A stretch of 64,000 bases of DNA from a virus, in IMG/VR virus record IMGVR_UViG_3300042516_004943, positions 1-64,000 of that record. The stretch is one strand, 5' to 3'. A program made the translations under genes and the position numbers. Within the stretch, counting starts at the first letter, position 1. Each line of letters begins with the position of its first letter. This document shows, piece after piece, positions 20,701 through 29,661 of the stretch. A model generated the notes under the pieces. The model ran no database searches. It was not told the origin of the DNA and saw nothing but the letters and a program-made list of their open reading frames with translations.

Positions 20701-21323
20701 GAAAATGGGTCTCTTTCTACGACTTTTTTTACTTGATCTGCTGAATAGTCTACAGCAAATCCTTTTTTATCTCCTCCAAATATTTCATCATAAATATAAG
20801 TTGTACCTCGAGGTCTAAATTGGCTGGTTGAAAAACATGGCGCAACAACCCCATAGGTATCTACGGATTTATCAAAGCAAAAATAAGGAGGCTCTTCTAC
20901 GCTTGGTCTGTATAAGCTTGTTTCATATTTACCTCTTGCATGTTTAAAAAAATAAAAAACTGTTGTTGGGTCTTTTCTAAATTGAAAATTTGGATCGCTA
21001 GTTCCTGAAAATTCTAGCTCGCCACAATTATCAAGTGCATTTAAAAATATACCAGATTCATGCCAATTAACATTTTTGGGAAATTTTAAAGAAGTTCCCG
21101 AGCATAAATTGCCTATTCCAAACACTTCATTTCCAAAACCAATATTATTATGCTTTCTTAGTGGAAAGTATGCGAATTCCAAATCGTCTTTAATACTGCA
21201 CAAATAATCAGTAAAATCATTTATCTTTGATATTGCATCTGCAGAATAATATCCCCTGCCTTGGCCACTAATTTGCGCCAAGAACCTACTAACTAATGGG
21301 TTAATGATATCATAATGTAGCAT
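17712..21323 (-). CDS. Giant Gly/Ser-rich fibre or adhesin, 1203 aa
   Basis: The N-terminal ~330 residues look globular and unrelated to the rest. From about residue 400 to the end the protein is built of degenerate modules with SGY, SGF and TG at regular steps (for example GYISGILEEDGFF, FSGFSGIQF, SGTGILTG, GIMTGHIGYKN). The same module type occurs in the 597-aa and 1074-aa proteins. No catalytic motif is recognised. An extended beta-rich host-binding fibre is inferred from context and composition. Confidence 0.6.
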   Translation of the reverse strand: MLHYDIINPLVSRFLAQISGQGRGYYSADAISKINDFTDYLCSIKDDLEFAYFPLRKHNNIGFGNEVFGIGNLCSGTSLKFPKNVNWHESGIFLNALDNCGELEFSGTSDPNFQFRKDPTTVFYFFKHARGKYETSLYRPSVEEPPYFCFDKSVDTYGVVAPCFSTSQFRPRGTTYIYDEIFGGDKKGFAVDYSADQVKKVVERDPFSFYESDNGTEKFVCLMVYSQLDSYEIRSFFGKDPGIYTGTFPQPYRITTRSGTVQEPEYWMPKRMVIGAGMSNLGRQTYDTAALDHYCGGFLVLRGDYRRIADDISINMAESLAIILPPLPIAVNVSDISFSTVSGNINSLAYIASENKTAQAAESLSNIMSANIVGFFLRDIGSWSIVQEGNMWNAFSPTEYLEFGNQSQITGADYITGVVNYRLLDIENIYNQGLYGKISGIMYPNGTFEPFAPNLVSSFSGFYSGIYTGYSGINSGIGIFGPYSRSYSGQRLTLLERNVIQFPPYRTTGAEQVIGYINGSIDNNFNFVRSAGALAQSGYFIDNTRVDFPYTGFVYEYITGYISGILEEDGFFLQATGIFQNSGFIKDNVSYKFLPDSILEPVLITGFLFGTMLGDGTFSGKDQDAVITGEYSGYYYENYEQDIYFDTGVNASINFEKTPGFVDPDLGYEFSGFFIEQSGFIGFNDPFLGPGIMTGHIGYKNILKYSGQFTGIGGFEQLNYGYGNLYSGYTINSQFTGFSGIQFNPFTLEQLTTGSGILTGIIGTVKKPIALNFNGFNGESGFDPGFTNTVYGFNFSNSGFVSENTLPRERMIGFISGVLDQSLRFINYASTGDGTSGSSGYFIDNKQYFFSQNSVSHSSFYSQNSNFKYPNLVYSGYSFTEGSGFSGTVSNVFGNGMMTGFIGHIEVNSGSGILTGTLGLRGLLIQSGEYAGVSGFGFSDVYRRAVGITFNFYSGTGFSGISNQNTGIGFLSGLITTGLGQFPITDIVYPIGNFSLGTGTGIGTGVLYTSGVVLANVSGIFESQEFITGMLSGNITGFEYVASTRPFSLTGISGDFMTGQTVSGNIDTGLYITGIIPLELSGFFGGLSGVDIMYTGLNASIDNIFFASSENPLVLGEGTSGITSGNIINIAYYEYFVGVTGSLESGTISGNIDSVIYETDILDHITGIDTGNYTASGFGRIGAYIYPNINESGTYYASGLEMF

Positions 21324-21333
21324 ATACTAGCAT

Positions 21334-23127
21334 TTATTTATAAAACCCACCAAGCGCTATATTCACATCTGATATTCCAGATAAGGTTTTTAAAATATCA
21401 ATTCCTATTCTATCACCAGCAGTTACTTCAAAAGAAATTTTTGAATTTGCATCTGTTTCTGCATACATCATTCCAGAGCTTATACCAAAATCTATTAAAT
21501 ATTCTTTAACCCCATTTTTATTCTTCTTATAAAATTTTCCAGTTAATGGAGAAAAATCTGGAAGATTTCTATAGCCTATCAGCCCAGTCATTATTCCAAG
21601 TCCGGAATTTGAAAATTGAACTCCACTAAATCCACTTTTTGCTGGAAAAAATCCACTATATTCATATCCGTACTGTTTAATAAATCCGTTTTCAGATTCG
21701 AAGGCCTCAAATTGGTAAGTTCCGTTGCCACCCGTTACAAATCTTCTTTGCTCATATGGATATAAAAAGTATCCACTAAATCCATCAGTATTGGGTGGAT
21801 ATCCCGCACCAGTATGAATTGGTCTGAAATTTGGCAATACCTCAACTTCTAAAAATCCACTGATTATTTCCCCCCTTAGTTCTTCTCTTACCCCTATTGG
21901 CCCATATAAATATCCAGTAAATCCTCCAGACACATCTTGGTATAATCCAGTAAATTGGTTTTGATTTGTATTGCTAAATATTCCAGAATATATATAATTT
22001 ACGTTCTGAAATCCTGGCATGCCACTAAAGCCAGAAAATAAACCGCTTCCAGTAGGAAAATAGTATTGCTGCCCACTTAAAAAATATCCACTTGAATCGA
22101 TTATGAATCCGTTTCTTCCTGTTGGAAACCCACTTATTCTAAATCGAAATGATGATAGTGGATAAAAAATATTTGTTGAGCTTCTATATCCACTTAAAAA
22201 GCCAGTAATTACATTATCAAGCTTATATACATTTCTACTACCTATTGCTTGCGTATATACTGCTGGGCCAAAATTATCAGTATTAGCGGATCCTGTTAGC
22301 GCATTTATATTAAACCCAGTAAATGAATACCCTAAATTTTGATCAAAACCAGGCTCTCCATTAAAACCACTAAAGTTAGTATTTGAAAAATATTTAGCAT
22401 TGTTATTTATAATATATCCACTACCGCCATTAAATAAAAATGACCGTTGTCTTTCTAAAAATCCGCTAATATATCCGGTAATATAATTTGTAAATGTAGT
22501 TGGTCCAGCCCCAGAATTACCACAATATAATCCCCATCCAGTAAATTCAGCTGGATATTGAATATATTGTTCATATAAATTTTCTTTTATTTGCACATTA
22601 TTACCATAATAATTAAAAGCTACTGGTATTTTATCGAATGATGCGGCGGCAGAATAATAACCTAACAAGCTTATTGACAATGATCGCATTTCATTTGCTG
22701 ATGAATGAATATTTAGGCCTAATATATTATGTGGTGTTATTTTGTAATCTAAAGGTCCATTATTAGAGTATTGATATTTTCCTAAAGTAAATGCTCCAAC
22801 ATATTTAGTATCAATAACACTTTCTGGCTTTCTTGTATAAAAAGATCCTTCTAACTTATCATCTCCTGTTGCTGGGTGTGAGCATGTGACCAAAAATCCA
22901 GTGGCCATAAAAAAATCACTCATATATATTTCATTTAAATAATTTCCAACAACTGGCCATCTGCTATAAAATGATATTGGAGCATATCCTCTTAAAAAAA
23001 ATCTATCCGTTAATTGTATCCCAGATGTATTTTTAACTTGCATGCCATCAATAAATAAACGATTGTCATGGGCAGTTAAAATGGACCCATTTAAATTGAT
23101 AGATTCTATGGATAGTACGCTTGGCAT
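21334..23127 (-). CDS. Fibre protein with SGF/SGY modules, 597 aa
   Basis: The N-terminal ~190 residues (ATGFLVTCSHPATGDD...LGLNIHSSANEMRSLSISLLG) resemble two tandem segments in the plus-strand protein at 39046-40944 (ATGWSVS..., ATRWGIYAGTPG...LGLDIYYGLNDLKNLHIILGG). Residues about 210-520 are SGF/SGY modules. A short C-terminal domain (ISFEVTAGDRIGIDIL) follows. Probably a composite tail or capsid fibre. Confidence 0.6.
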   Translation of the reverse strand: MPSVLSIESINLNGSILTAHDNRLFIDGMQVKNTSGIQLTDRFFLRGYAPISFYSRWPVVGNYLNEIYMSDFFMATGFLVTCSHPATGDDKLEGSFYTRKPESVIDTKYVGAFTLGKYQYSNNGPLDYKITPHNILGLNIHSSANEMRSLSISLLGYYSAAASFDKIPVAFNYYGNNVQIKENLYEQYIQYPAEFTGWGLYCGNSGAGPTTFTNYITGYISGFLERQRSFLFNGGSGYIINNNAKYFSNTNFSGFNGEPGFDQNLGYSFTGFNINALTGSANTDNFGPAVYTQAIGSRNVYKLDNVITGFLSGYRSSTNIFYPLSSFRFRISGFPTGRNGFIIDSSGYFLSGQQYYFPTGSGLFSGFSGMPGFQNVNYIYSGIFSNTNQNQFTGLYQDVSGGFTGYLYGPIGVREELRGEIISGFLEVEVLPNFRPIHTGAGYPPNTDGFSGYFLYPYEQRRFVTGGNGTYQFEAFESENGFIKQYGYEYSGFFPAKSGFSGVQFSNSGLGIMTGLIGYRNLPDFSPLTGKFYKKNKNGVKEYLIDFGISSGMMYAETDANSKISFEVTAGDRIGIDILKTLSGISDVNIALGGFYK

Positions 23128-23135
23128 ATTTTTTA

Positions 23136-23969
23136 TTACATTACCGATCTGAACATTGCTTTCTGAAAATTATCTACTGCTATATTATAATTATAAATAT
23201 CATTTTCAGAAAATGCATAACCAACAGAAGCGAGCGCTATGTTCGCATCCAACGTTGATGTTACTTTGCTTAAGTAATTATTGCCAAAAAGTAACAATTT
23301 TAAATTATTTTTTAAATCTATATCTGTAGGTAATAACGGAAACCAATTTCCAAAAACTTGCCCATTCAAGTAGCACTTGGTAGTGTTGATGCCAATCATA
23401 AGTCCCGTTCCGCTAATATTAGAATTGATCATTTGATCGGCGGTATATCCAAATCCGCCTAAAGTATTAATTATATTATAAACATATCCAACAATGCCAT
23501 CATTTTTACTAAAATTTAACTCGAAGGCCCCAACGCCAGAAAGTTCTTGAATAAAATTTCTAGTATTTACTCCAATAAATCTTCCATCTTTTGTTATGTT
23601 TGAAAATGGCGTTCTATTGTATACTGATATATGAACGTTTTTAAATGATGCAAATAATGTTAATGGTATATCAGTATTTCCATAACCCGTTACTCCGGTT
23701 ACGCCATTTTTATTGTGGGTTTGCTGTCCAAACCAAGAGATTTTATACTTATTAGGATCTATAAGATTAAAGCTGTGCGAAGATGCGGTTCCTCCAATAA
23801 AAGGATAAAGGGCTATAAATTTATCTATTAAATTTAATTGCCACAATGCATCAGCAAATTCGGCAAGTGCGCCAACTTCATGATTTCTAAACACTTTAAA
23901 GCCACCGCAAGCATTAATGAATGGCATTACGGTTGTGTTAAAAGAATCGTTTACTCGCCTTTTATACAT
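23136..23969 (-). CDS. Structural protein, 277 aa (family B)
   Basis: It shares a core with the 401-aa protein at 28343-29548: a helix-rich start, then FIALYPFIGG, a SFNL...NPNKY strand and KNGVTGVTGYGNT, then a VHISVYNRT strand. The pattern resembles concanavalin-like jelly-roll attachments in phage fibres (inference). Its ATG overlaps the end of the 1074-aa gene (ATGTATAA). Confidence 0.55.
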   Translation of the reverse strand: MYKRRVNDSFNTTVMPFINACGGFKVFRNHEVGALAEFADALWQLNLIDKFIALYPFIGGTASSHSFNLIDPNKYKISWFGQQTHNKNGVTGVTGYGNTDIPLTLFASFKNVHISVYNRTPFSNITKDGRFIGVNTRNFIQELSGVGAFELNFSKNDGIVGYVYNIINTLGGFGYTADQMINSNISGTGLMIGINTTKCYLNGQVFGNWFPLLPTDIDLKNNLKLLLFGNNYLSKVTSTLDANIALASVGYAFSENDIYNYNIAVDNFQKAMFRSVM

Positions 23970-26900
23970 ATGTTTCTCTATTCATGGCCAGAGTAATATT
24001 TAGAGATATTAATTGATCTTCAAATTTTGTCTGATAGTTATCAAATCTGTAATACCAACCAACATATGGAATATTTATACCCTCAAGATAGTACGCAAAA
24101 TAATCTTCAAAAACAAAAGGTTTTGTTGGGTGCCAAAGGCGATTTGCGTTCCATTTTTCCATAGGGGCAAAAAAGAAGCCACCGATGCCCGTATCATTAT
24201 TTGGAAATTCTGCTTTGAATTGAAACCAATAATTAATTTCTTTTGGATATGAATTAGATGGGTAGTCTGTTGTTAGGCCTCCATATTCATACGTTGGCCA
24301 AGATGGAAATGGAGTATTTGCAAGATTAATACGGTATCTTTTTCCATAATAATCAGTATTATTAGGATATTTGCCTTGAATACCGATCTCTGTAACTTCA
24401 TCTCCGCCAGGTATTACAAACATAAATCTAGTATCGTTTTCAGGCGGAAATGGTGGCGGGTAGTTTGGATAGAATCCCAATCCACTTTCAGGCTCGTTTC
24501 CGATCATAACTGCTGATAGATAGATATTTGGGTTTATTTGATTTCCAAAAAACCATTTATTGTGCGCTGGCCACCAAAACCCGTACATTGGGCCTGCTTG
24601 CGAGCCAACAGCTGAAGCTATTCCGTTAGGAGTAATGGTTCCGAATATTCTACTATAATTTCCAATAAGTTTGATTGAGCCGCTTCCGTTAAAATCGCCA
24701 TAAACTACATTTTCTCCGGTTACAGGTATTGGAGTTATCATTGCCGGAATTCTTATAGCTGTATCATATCTTACTTTTACAAATTCTCCAGTTGTTAGTT
24801 CTATACCCGACAATTGCTTTCTAAAACCAAAGATGCCCGTCATAATTCCACTATTAGACCTAATAAAATAATCATTTCTTGAACCTATGAATCCGGTAAG
24901 TGATCCTGTAATGCTATTTGTTGGATATGTATAGAAAACTCTATGACCTATAAATCCAGAAAGAATACCTGTGCCAAAAGCTCCGGTTAGTCCAGAAAAT
25001 GTAGAGCCTTCTGGGAAATTGAAACCAGTATAAGCGAACCCGGTATCGATACTAAAACCGGGCATTCCATTAAAGCCAGAAAATGTATTTCCGGTTGGAA
25101 AATAATATTGTTGGTTATTTAAGAAATATCCGCTAGATCTTAGTTGTGGAAGTTCTGGATATAAATCTTGAAAGGTAAAAAATTGACCAAGATCGTTTCT
25201 AAATCCGCTTATAAAGCCATTAATTTTTTCATAGTTTATTTTTGGCCAACTCTCCCCAGAAAATCCACTCTGTGATGGGAAAAAGCCCGAGAAAGAAAAG
25301 CCTAATCCAGTATAAAAGCCTGGCATTCCGCTAAAACCAGAAAATGTATTTCCGGTTGGAAAATAATATTTTTTACCACTTAATATATATCCACTAAACC
25401 CTTGACTTCCAGGTATAGGAACAGTAAATGGAATGAATGTGCCAAATGCATTTGTTACACCGCTTCTGAAGCCAACAATGCGCTCTCTTTCAAGTACAGT
25501 ATTGTATATAAAACCGCTACCATATTGTAGATTGAACATTCTACCGCTCGGATTATATCTCCAGCCATATTCGAAAGATGGTATGTTATCGAATCCCTGC
25601 TCTTCAGTACCAAAAGATCTAAGAACGTTTCTGTTTCCAATAATACCGCTGGCGTAACCAGGGCCAGTATTTCCGTTAATTGTTTTTACTGTATAGCTAG
25701 GAAAATTTAAACCGCTAAATTGAAAACCTAAATAGCTATCAAATTCTGGCAGCCCTGAAAATCCGCTTAATGGTATATTTTCATATAAATTTCTATATCC
25801 TAATATTCCAGTCAAAATTCCAGTTCCAGAACTTGTATTATCAACACCGCTAAATCCGCTCCCAGTTATATATGGAAAACCGCTATATGCAAATCCAAGA
25901 TAAGCATCAAATTCATTTGGGTTTTCTCCAGCAAATCCAATAAATTCACCGCTTTTATAAAAAAAGTTTCTGCTGCCAATAAATCCAGTATAAATTCCAG
26001 TTCCAGAATTAGTAAATTCTATACCACTAAATCCGCTTGAAAATTGGAAAAAACCTGAGTATATAAATCCAGTTTCATTACTAAATCCTAATTGGCCAGA
26101 AAATCCAGAAAAAGATTGTCCGGTAGGAAATGCTCTTTGGGATCCTTCAAAAAAATATCCGCTAGATAACTTATCAATTTCACTAAATCCGCTAAAAATG
26201 GTACCGGATTGAAAACCACTTATATAACCTATAATTCTTTCCGTCCTTATTTCTTGTATTGGTGGAAATTGATATCTTTGATTATTTAAATAGTATCCAC
26301 TAGAACTATAAAGCAAATTCGATTCAAATCCAGAAAAATTACCAGTAGTATCACGAAATCCGCTAATATAGCCAGTTATTGGTTGAGAAATTACTTTGCG
26401 ATTTGCGAATGGAATTTGTTGTCCGTTAATAACGTATCCACTTAAATATGCATGTTTAAATTGAGGATCATTTTGATTATAAAATGTAAAATTATTAAAT
26501 TGGTCTAAATTTCCACTCCTGTAACCATATACAATTTGATATTCTTTTGTTTTAACAGGGGGTATATTATATAACTGACCAGAAACTATTATTCCGCTAC
26601 CTATATCTATTGGGTGATTGTGCAAGTTAAAATTGCCACTATTATCAATATATCCGCTTAAAAATCCGGTAGCAAGCTCTTCAGATGTAAATAAAAATCT
26701 AGACCATATACCTCGCCTACCGGCATTGTTAGATAAATCTGATGCATTTGGTTTGAAACCAGCTTCTGTATAGGTGACTCTTTCCGATTCAATAGGAAAA
26801 TCATATGTTCTAGAAAAAATAGCCATTCCTGATCCAGATATGTAAGTTCCTGTGGCTCTATTAAAATTTGGCCTAATATAGTTTGTTTGTTTATAAAATC

Positions 26901-27186
26901 TATGCAAAGCTGTATCTTTATCTGAAATTGGCTTTGTTCCTGTACCAAGCTGCATAGTTCCATCAGTAAGTCTTGAAAAAACAAGCCCCCCTCCAATACT
27001 TGAAGTTTTAGCATTGCCAGGGCTCATTAATTCTACCATTGATTCGAGCCATAAGTCTAATATTCTATTAGACTTCATTTCTTTTCCAAATGGAAACGAA
27101 GATTCAATGCCGGATTCTCCAGATCTACATATTTCGACATTCCATTTCGCCGATAAGTATGTGTTTATTTGTGCGTTTGCTTCCAT
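23962..27186 (-). CDS. Fibre protein, family A with inserted SGF/SGY array, 1074 aa
   Basis: Residues 1-172 match the N-terminal and middle blocks of family A (KWNVEICRSGESG...FPFG, RTYDFP, YTEAGF, WSRFLF). Residues about 800-1074 match the C-terminal blocks (RIPAMITPIPV, IGGFFFAP, VGWYYRFDNYQ, ISLNITLAMNR). Between them lie about 625 residues of SGF/SGY modules, placed in the loop that in the other three paralogues is only a few residues long. FPTGNTFSGFSGMPGF-type units recur. This is a domain insertion in a fibre, probably enlarging the distal binding part. Confidence 0.65.
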   Translation of the reverse strand: MEANAQINTYLSAKWNVEICRSGESGIESSFPFGKEMKSNRILDLWLESMVELMSPGNAKTSSIGGGLVFSRLTDGTMQLGTGTKPISDKDTALHRFYKQTNYIRPNFNRATGTYISGSGMAIFSRTYDFPIESERVTYTEAGFKPNASDLSNNAGRRGIWSRFLFTSEELATGFLSGYIDNSGNFNLHNHPIDIGSGIIVSGQLYNIPPVKTKEYQIVYGYRSGNLDQFNNFTFYNQNDPQFKHAYLSGYVINGQQIPFANRKVISQPITGYISGFRDTTGNFSGFESNLLYSSSGYYLNNQRYQFPPIQEIRTERIIGYISGFQSGTIFSGFSEIDKLSSGYFFEGSQRAFPTGQSFSGFSGQLGFSNETGFIYSGFFQFSSGFSGIEFTNSGTGIYTGFIGSRNFFYKSGEFIGFAGENPNEFDAYLGFAYSGFPYITGSGFSGVDNTSSGTGILTGILGYRNLYENIPLSGFSGLPEFDSYLGFQFSGLNFPSYTVKTINGNTGPGYASGIIGNRNVLRSFGTEEQGFDNIPSFEYGWRYNPSGRMFNLQYGSGFIYNTVLERERIVGFRSGVTNAFGTFIPFTVPIPGSQGFSGYILSGKKYYFPTGNTFSGFSGMPGFYTGLGFSFSGFFPSQSGFSGESWPKINYEKINGFISGFRNDLGQFFTFQDLYPELPQLRSSGYFLNNQQYYFPTGNTFSGFNGMPGFSIDTGFAYTGFNFPEGSTFSGLTGAFGTGILSGFIGHRVFYTYPTNSITGSLTGFIGSRNDYFIRSNSGIMTGIFGFRKQLSGIELTTGEFVKVRYDTAIRIPAMITPIPVTGENVVYGDFNGSGSIKLIGNYSRIFGTITPNGIASAVGSQAGPMYGFWWPAHNKWFFGNQINPNIYLSAVMIGNEPESGLGFYPNYPPPFPPENDTRFMFVIPGGDEVTEIGIQGKYPNNTDYYGKRYRINLANTPFPSWPTYEYGGLTTDYPSNSYPKEINYWFQFKAEFPNNDTGIGGFFFAPMEKWNANRLWHPTKPFVFEDYFAYYLEGINIPYVGWYYRFDNYQTKFEDQLISLNITLAMNRETYV

Positions 27187-27187
27187 T

Positions 27188-28300
27188 TTAAATTCTAGCC
27201 ATAGATTGCCTTAAATTAATTACAATTTTTTTATCAGATCTTTTTATTTGCGGGTTATTTAATTTCCACAACCATCCATCAACTGTATTTTGTCTATTTG
27301 TTTTTACAGTTGTAAATAAAAAACCTCCTATAGTTTCATTTGCTGTTGGATTATTTATATCAAATACATATTCAATATCTCTGTAAAAACTTCCTTGAGT
27401 ATAATTAGATGGGTTTATTGTTCCGTTGGCTACAGAAAGTCTGCTACCAAGCCAGTTAGTAAATAGGGTATTATTAATATTATTTTCATTCTCAAAAAAA
27501 TTTGTTAAAAGATAAGCTGTGCCAAAGCATTTATTTGTGCATGTTTCTATTTCTGCACAAAACTCTTCACAAAATGGCATAAAAGAAGATCTTGGCGAAT
27601 CGCCATTTCTGATAACTGGATTTCCATCTAAATCAAAGCTTCCGAATATATCATCAAATCTTCCAACTAATTTTAACCATCCATTAGCATTGAATGTTCC
27701 AGAAGATAAATTTATATTTATTGGATTGACAATAGCACTACACGAAATAGAAAAATTATAAAACAATCTTAACCACTGCCCTCTTGGTATAAGAATCGGG
27801 CTGTCTAAAAGAAATTTTGTAAATAATTCTCCGTTCCATCCGTTTTTAAGCCCTATTTCAGAAGCTGTATAAGACTTTGGAAACATTGGTAAGTTTTCTG
27901 GCTTTGGAAAATCATATACTTTTTTAAAAACTCTTTTTCCTAAACTATAAAAATCTTCAATTGAGCATGATTTATCGTTTATAACGTTTGTTTCTAATGT
28001 TTGATATGTTAAATTAGTATCGCTGGCTTGCGCTGGAGCTATTCCGGAGCCTAGCACAGCGTTTCCTTTCAAAAAAGATGGTATAGTATTCCAATTTAAA
28101 TTTAAATGGGGGCCATAGCCATTATTTGCAGATAGAATATCAAGGGCCTGATCTAGTATAAGGTTTTTTTTATATGAACTTCCAAATGGAAAAGTTTCTT
28201 TATTATTCTCATCAACTATAGCTACGTTCCAGGATCCACCAATTTCAAATGATGGGTTTATAGATACGCCTAAATGATTTTTTATATGCAAATTTAACAT
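27188..28300 (-). CDS. Tail fibre / adhesin-like structural protein, 370 aa (family A)
   Basis: This paralogue has GGSWNVAIVDENNKETFPFG and KKNLILDQALDIL, then FKKVYDFPKP, YTASEIGLK and FTKFLLDSPILI. It ends with IGGFLFTTV, DGWLWKLNNP and IVINLRQSMAR. It alone has a Cys-rich loop (FCEEFCAEIETCTNKCFG, about residues 246-263) that could form disulfides or bind metal. The next gene starts one base after its stop. Confidence 0.62.
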   Translation of the reverse strand: MLNLHIKNHLGVSINPSFEIGGSWNVAIVDENNKETFPFGSSYKKNLILDQALDILSANNGYGPHLNLNWNTIPSFLKGNAVLGSGIAPAQASDTNLTYQTLETNVINDKSCSIEDFYSLGKRVFKKVYDFPKPENLPMFPKSYTASEIGLKNGWNGELFTKFLLDSPILIPRGQWLRLFYNFSISCSAIVNPININLSSGTFNANGWLKLVGRFDDIFGSFDLDGNPVIRNGDSPRSSFMPFCEEFCAEIETCTNKCFGTAYLLTNFFENENNINNTLFTNWLGSRLSVANGTINPSNYTQGSFYRDIEYVFDINNPTANETIGGFLFTTVKTNRQNTVDGWLWKLNNPQIKRSDKKIVINLRQSMARI

Positions 28301-28342
28301 TTTTATTAATTATGATAATATATATTTTTATATTTTATAATT

Positions 28343-29548
28343 TTATATTTCCGTAAATTGCATAATATTAATGCTTGCAGCAGTTGAATCAGACAGGTAT
28401 AGTCTTCGTGGGCCAAAAACTTCTATTTTATTTATAGATAATGTTGGCGTAATACATTGATTTTCTTTTTTAAATCTATCATAAATTTCATCTTTTAATG
28501 GGTATAGGTGGCGACTTGTGAGTGTTGTAACTTTGTCAATTCTAATGCTTGGAGCAACCCTTGGATTCGTTTCATCAACGAGCATTTCGCTTTCGCCAAG
28601 CCTGAATGTACCAACGTTTCTTCTCAAGATGGTCTGGAATTCTTCAACTATATCATAAAATATTTTATTTTCATAATCATCAAGGGCTGTACCTATGGTG
28701 GCAAATCGTATATTTGCCTTGGCGGTTTGTTCCGTTTGTCCTTTAATAGTTTGGGCTACAGATCCAAAAGCTCTATGCGTTAACAATAAAAATGGATATT
28801 GGCTAAATGTTGGGATTGCTTCATTAAAAGAATTTAATTGCGTTGGGTTTATTCTGCTTGATACAGCATTTGATAATAGAGAATATGCGCCTAATTTTTC
28901 TCCGCCTGTATAGCAATAAATACCATTAACGCCAACTATTAGTCCCCAGGCCTGTGCATTTAATTGATCTCCTGCGTCAACACCAGCGCCTCTAAATGGT
29001 GGGAACGTTCCGCAGCTATAAGTAAAAATTGGTGCTTGAAGAATTCCTTTTGATGGATCATTATCTATAAAAGTTTGCGGTCTTCTGCGCAAACTAATTG
29101 TATGCATCCATGATGAAGAGTTAGGGTCGGGTGTCGATCCTATAAGGGCACATTCTGCAGATGTATCATACCATCTAGTAGCGTTATAAACAGAAACGTG
29201 TATATCATTATCGCTAAACCATGATGGCGCAACAAATGTATTTCCATATCCAGTTCCTGTATTTGTTACCCCATTTTTATCGAAAATTAATGAGTTGTAC
29301 CAAACAATAGTATGCCTATAAGGATTTTTTAAATTAATGCTCATTGATGGTCCAGATCTGCCAACCAGTGGATAAATAGCTCTAAATTTTGACCAAAGAT
29401 TTGTTGATATAAGAGCTGTGGTTAAAAAGTCCAAAGCTTTAATTTCATCCGAATTTGGCTGAACCGGAGACGTTTCAAACATTCTTTGTATGAATAGCAA
29501 GGATGCTGGATGAAGTGTATCTCTTAACTGCTTGCTGATTATTTGCAT
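28343..29548 (-). CDS. Structural protein, 401 aa (family B)
   Basis: This is the first gene of the fibre operon and a paralogue of the 277-aa protein. The shared core is FRAIYPLVGR, SINLKNPYRH, KNGVTNTGTGYGNT and IHVSVYNATR. It carries a C-terminal ~80-residue extension (IRIDKVTTLTSRHLYP ... FGPRRLYLSD). A late-type promoter element lies 23 bases upstream, divergent from the PhoH gene. Confidence 0.55.
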   Translation of the reverse strand: MQIISKQLRDTLHPASLLFIQRMFETSPVQPNSDEIKALDFLTTALISTNLWSKFRAIYPLVGRSGPSMSINLKNPYRHTIVWYNSLIFDKNGVTNTGTGYGNTFVAPSWFSDNDIHVSVYNATRWYDTSAECALIGSTPDPNSSSWMHTISLRRRPQTFIDNDPSKGILQAPIFTYSCGTFPPFRGAGVDAGDQLNAQAWGLIVGVNGIYCYTGGEKLGAYSLLSNAVSSRINPTQLNSFNEAIPTFSQYPFLLLTHRAFGSVAQTIKGQTEQTAKANIRFATIGTALDDYENKIFYDIVEEFQTILRRNVGTFRLGESEMLVDETNPRVAPSIRIDKVTTLTSRHLYPLKDEIYDRFKKENQCITPTLSINKIEVFGPRRLYLSDSTAASINIMQFTEI

Positions 29549-29571
29549 ATTATAAGCTTTATATTATTACA
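29549..29571 (-). promoter_or_regulatory. Late promoter element TGTAAT of the fibre operon
   Basis: On the minus strand TGTAATAATATAAAG begins at 29571, 23 bases before the ATG at 29548. Together with the plus-strand element at 29649 it forms a divergent late promoter region. Confidence 0.65.
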
Positions 29572-29648
29572 ATTAAATACACTTTATAGTAGAAGTATTA
29601 AAATAATAAGTATATTTTATTGTTATAAATAGATTTTTATATAAATAA

Positions 29649-29661
29649 TGTAATGTATAAT
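29649..29661 (+). promoter_or_regulatory. Late promoter element TGTAAT of the PhoH-terminase operon
   Basis: TGTAATGTATAA lies directly before the ATG at 29662. The ATG at 29653 overlaps the element, which is why the later start is preferred. Confidence 0.6.
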
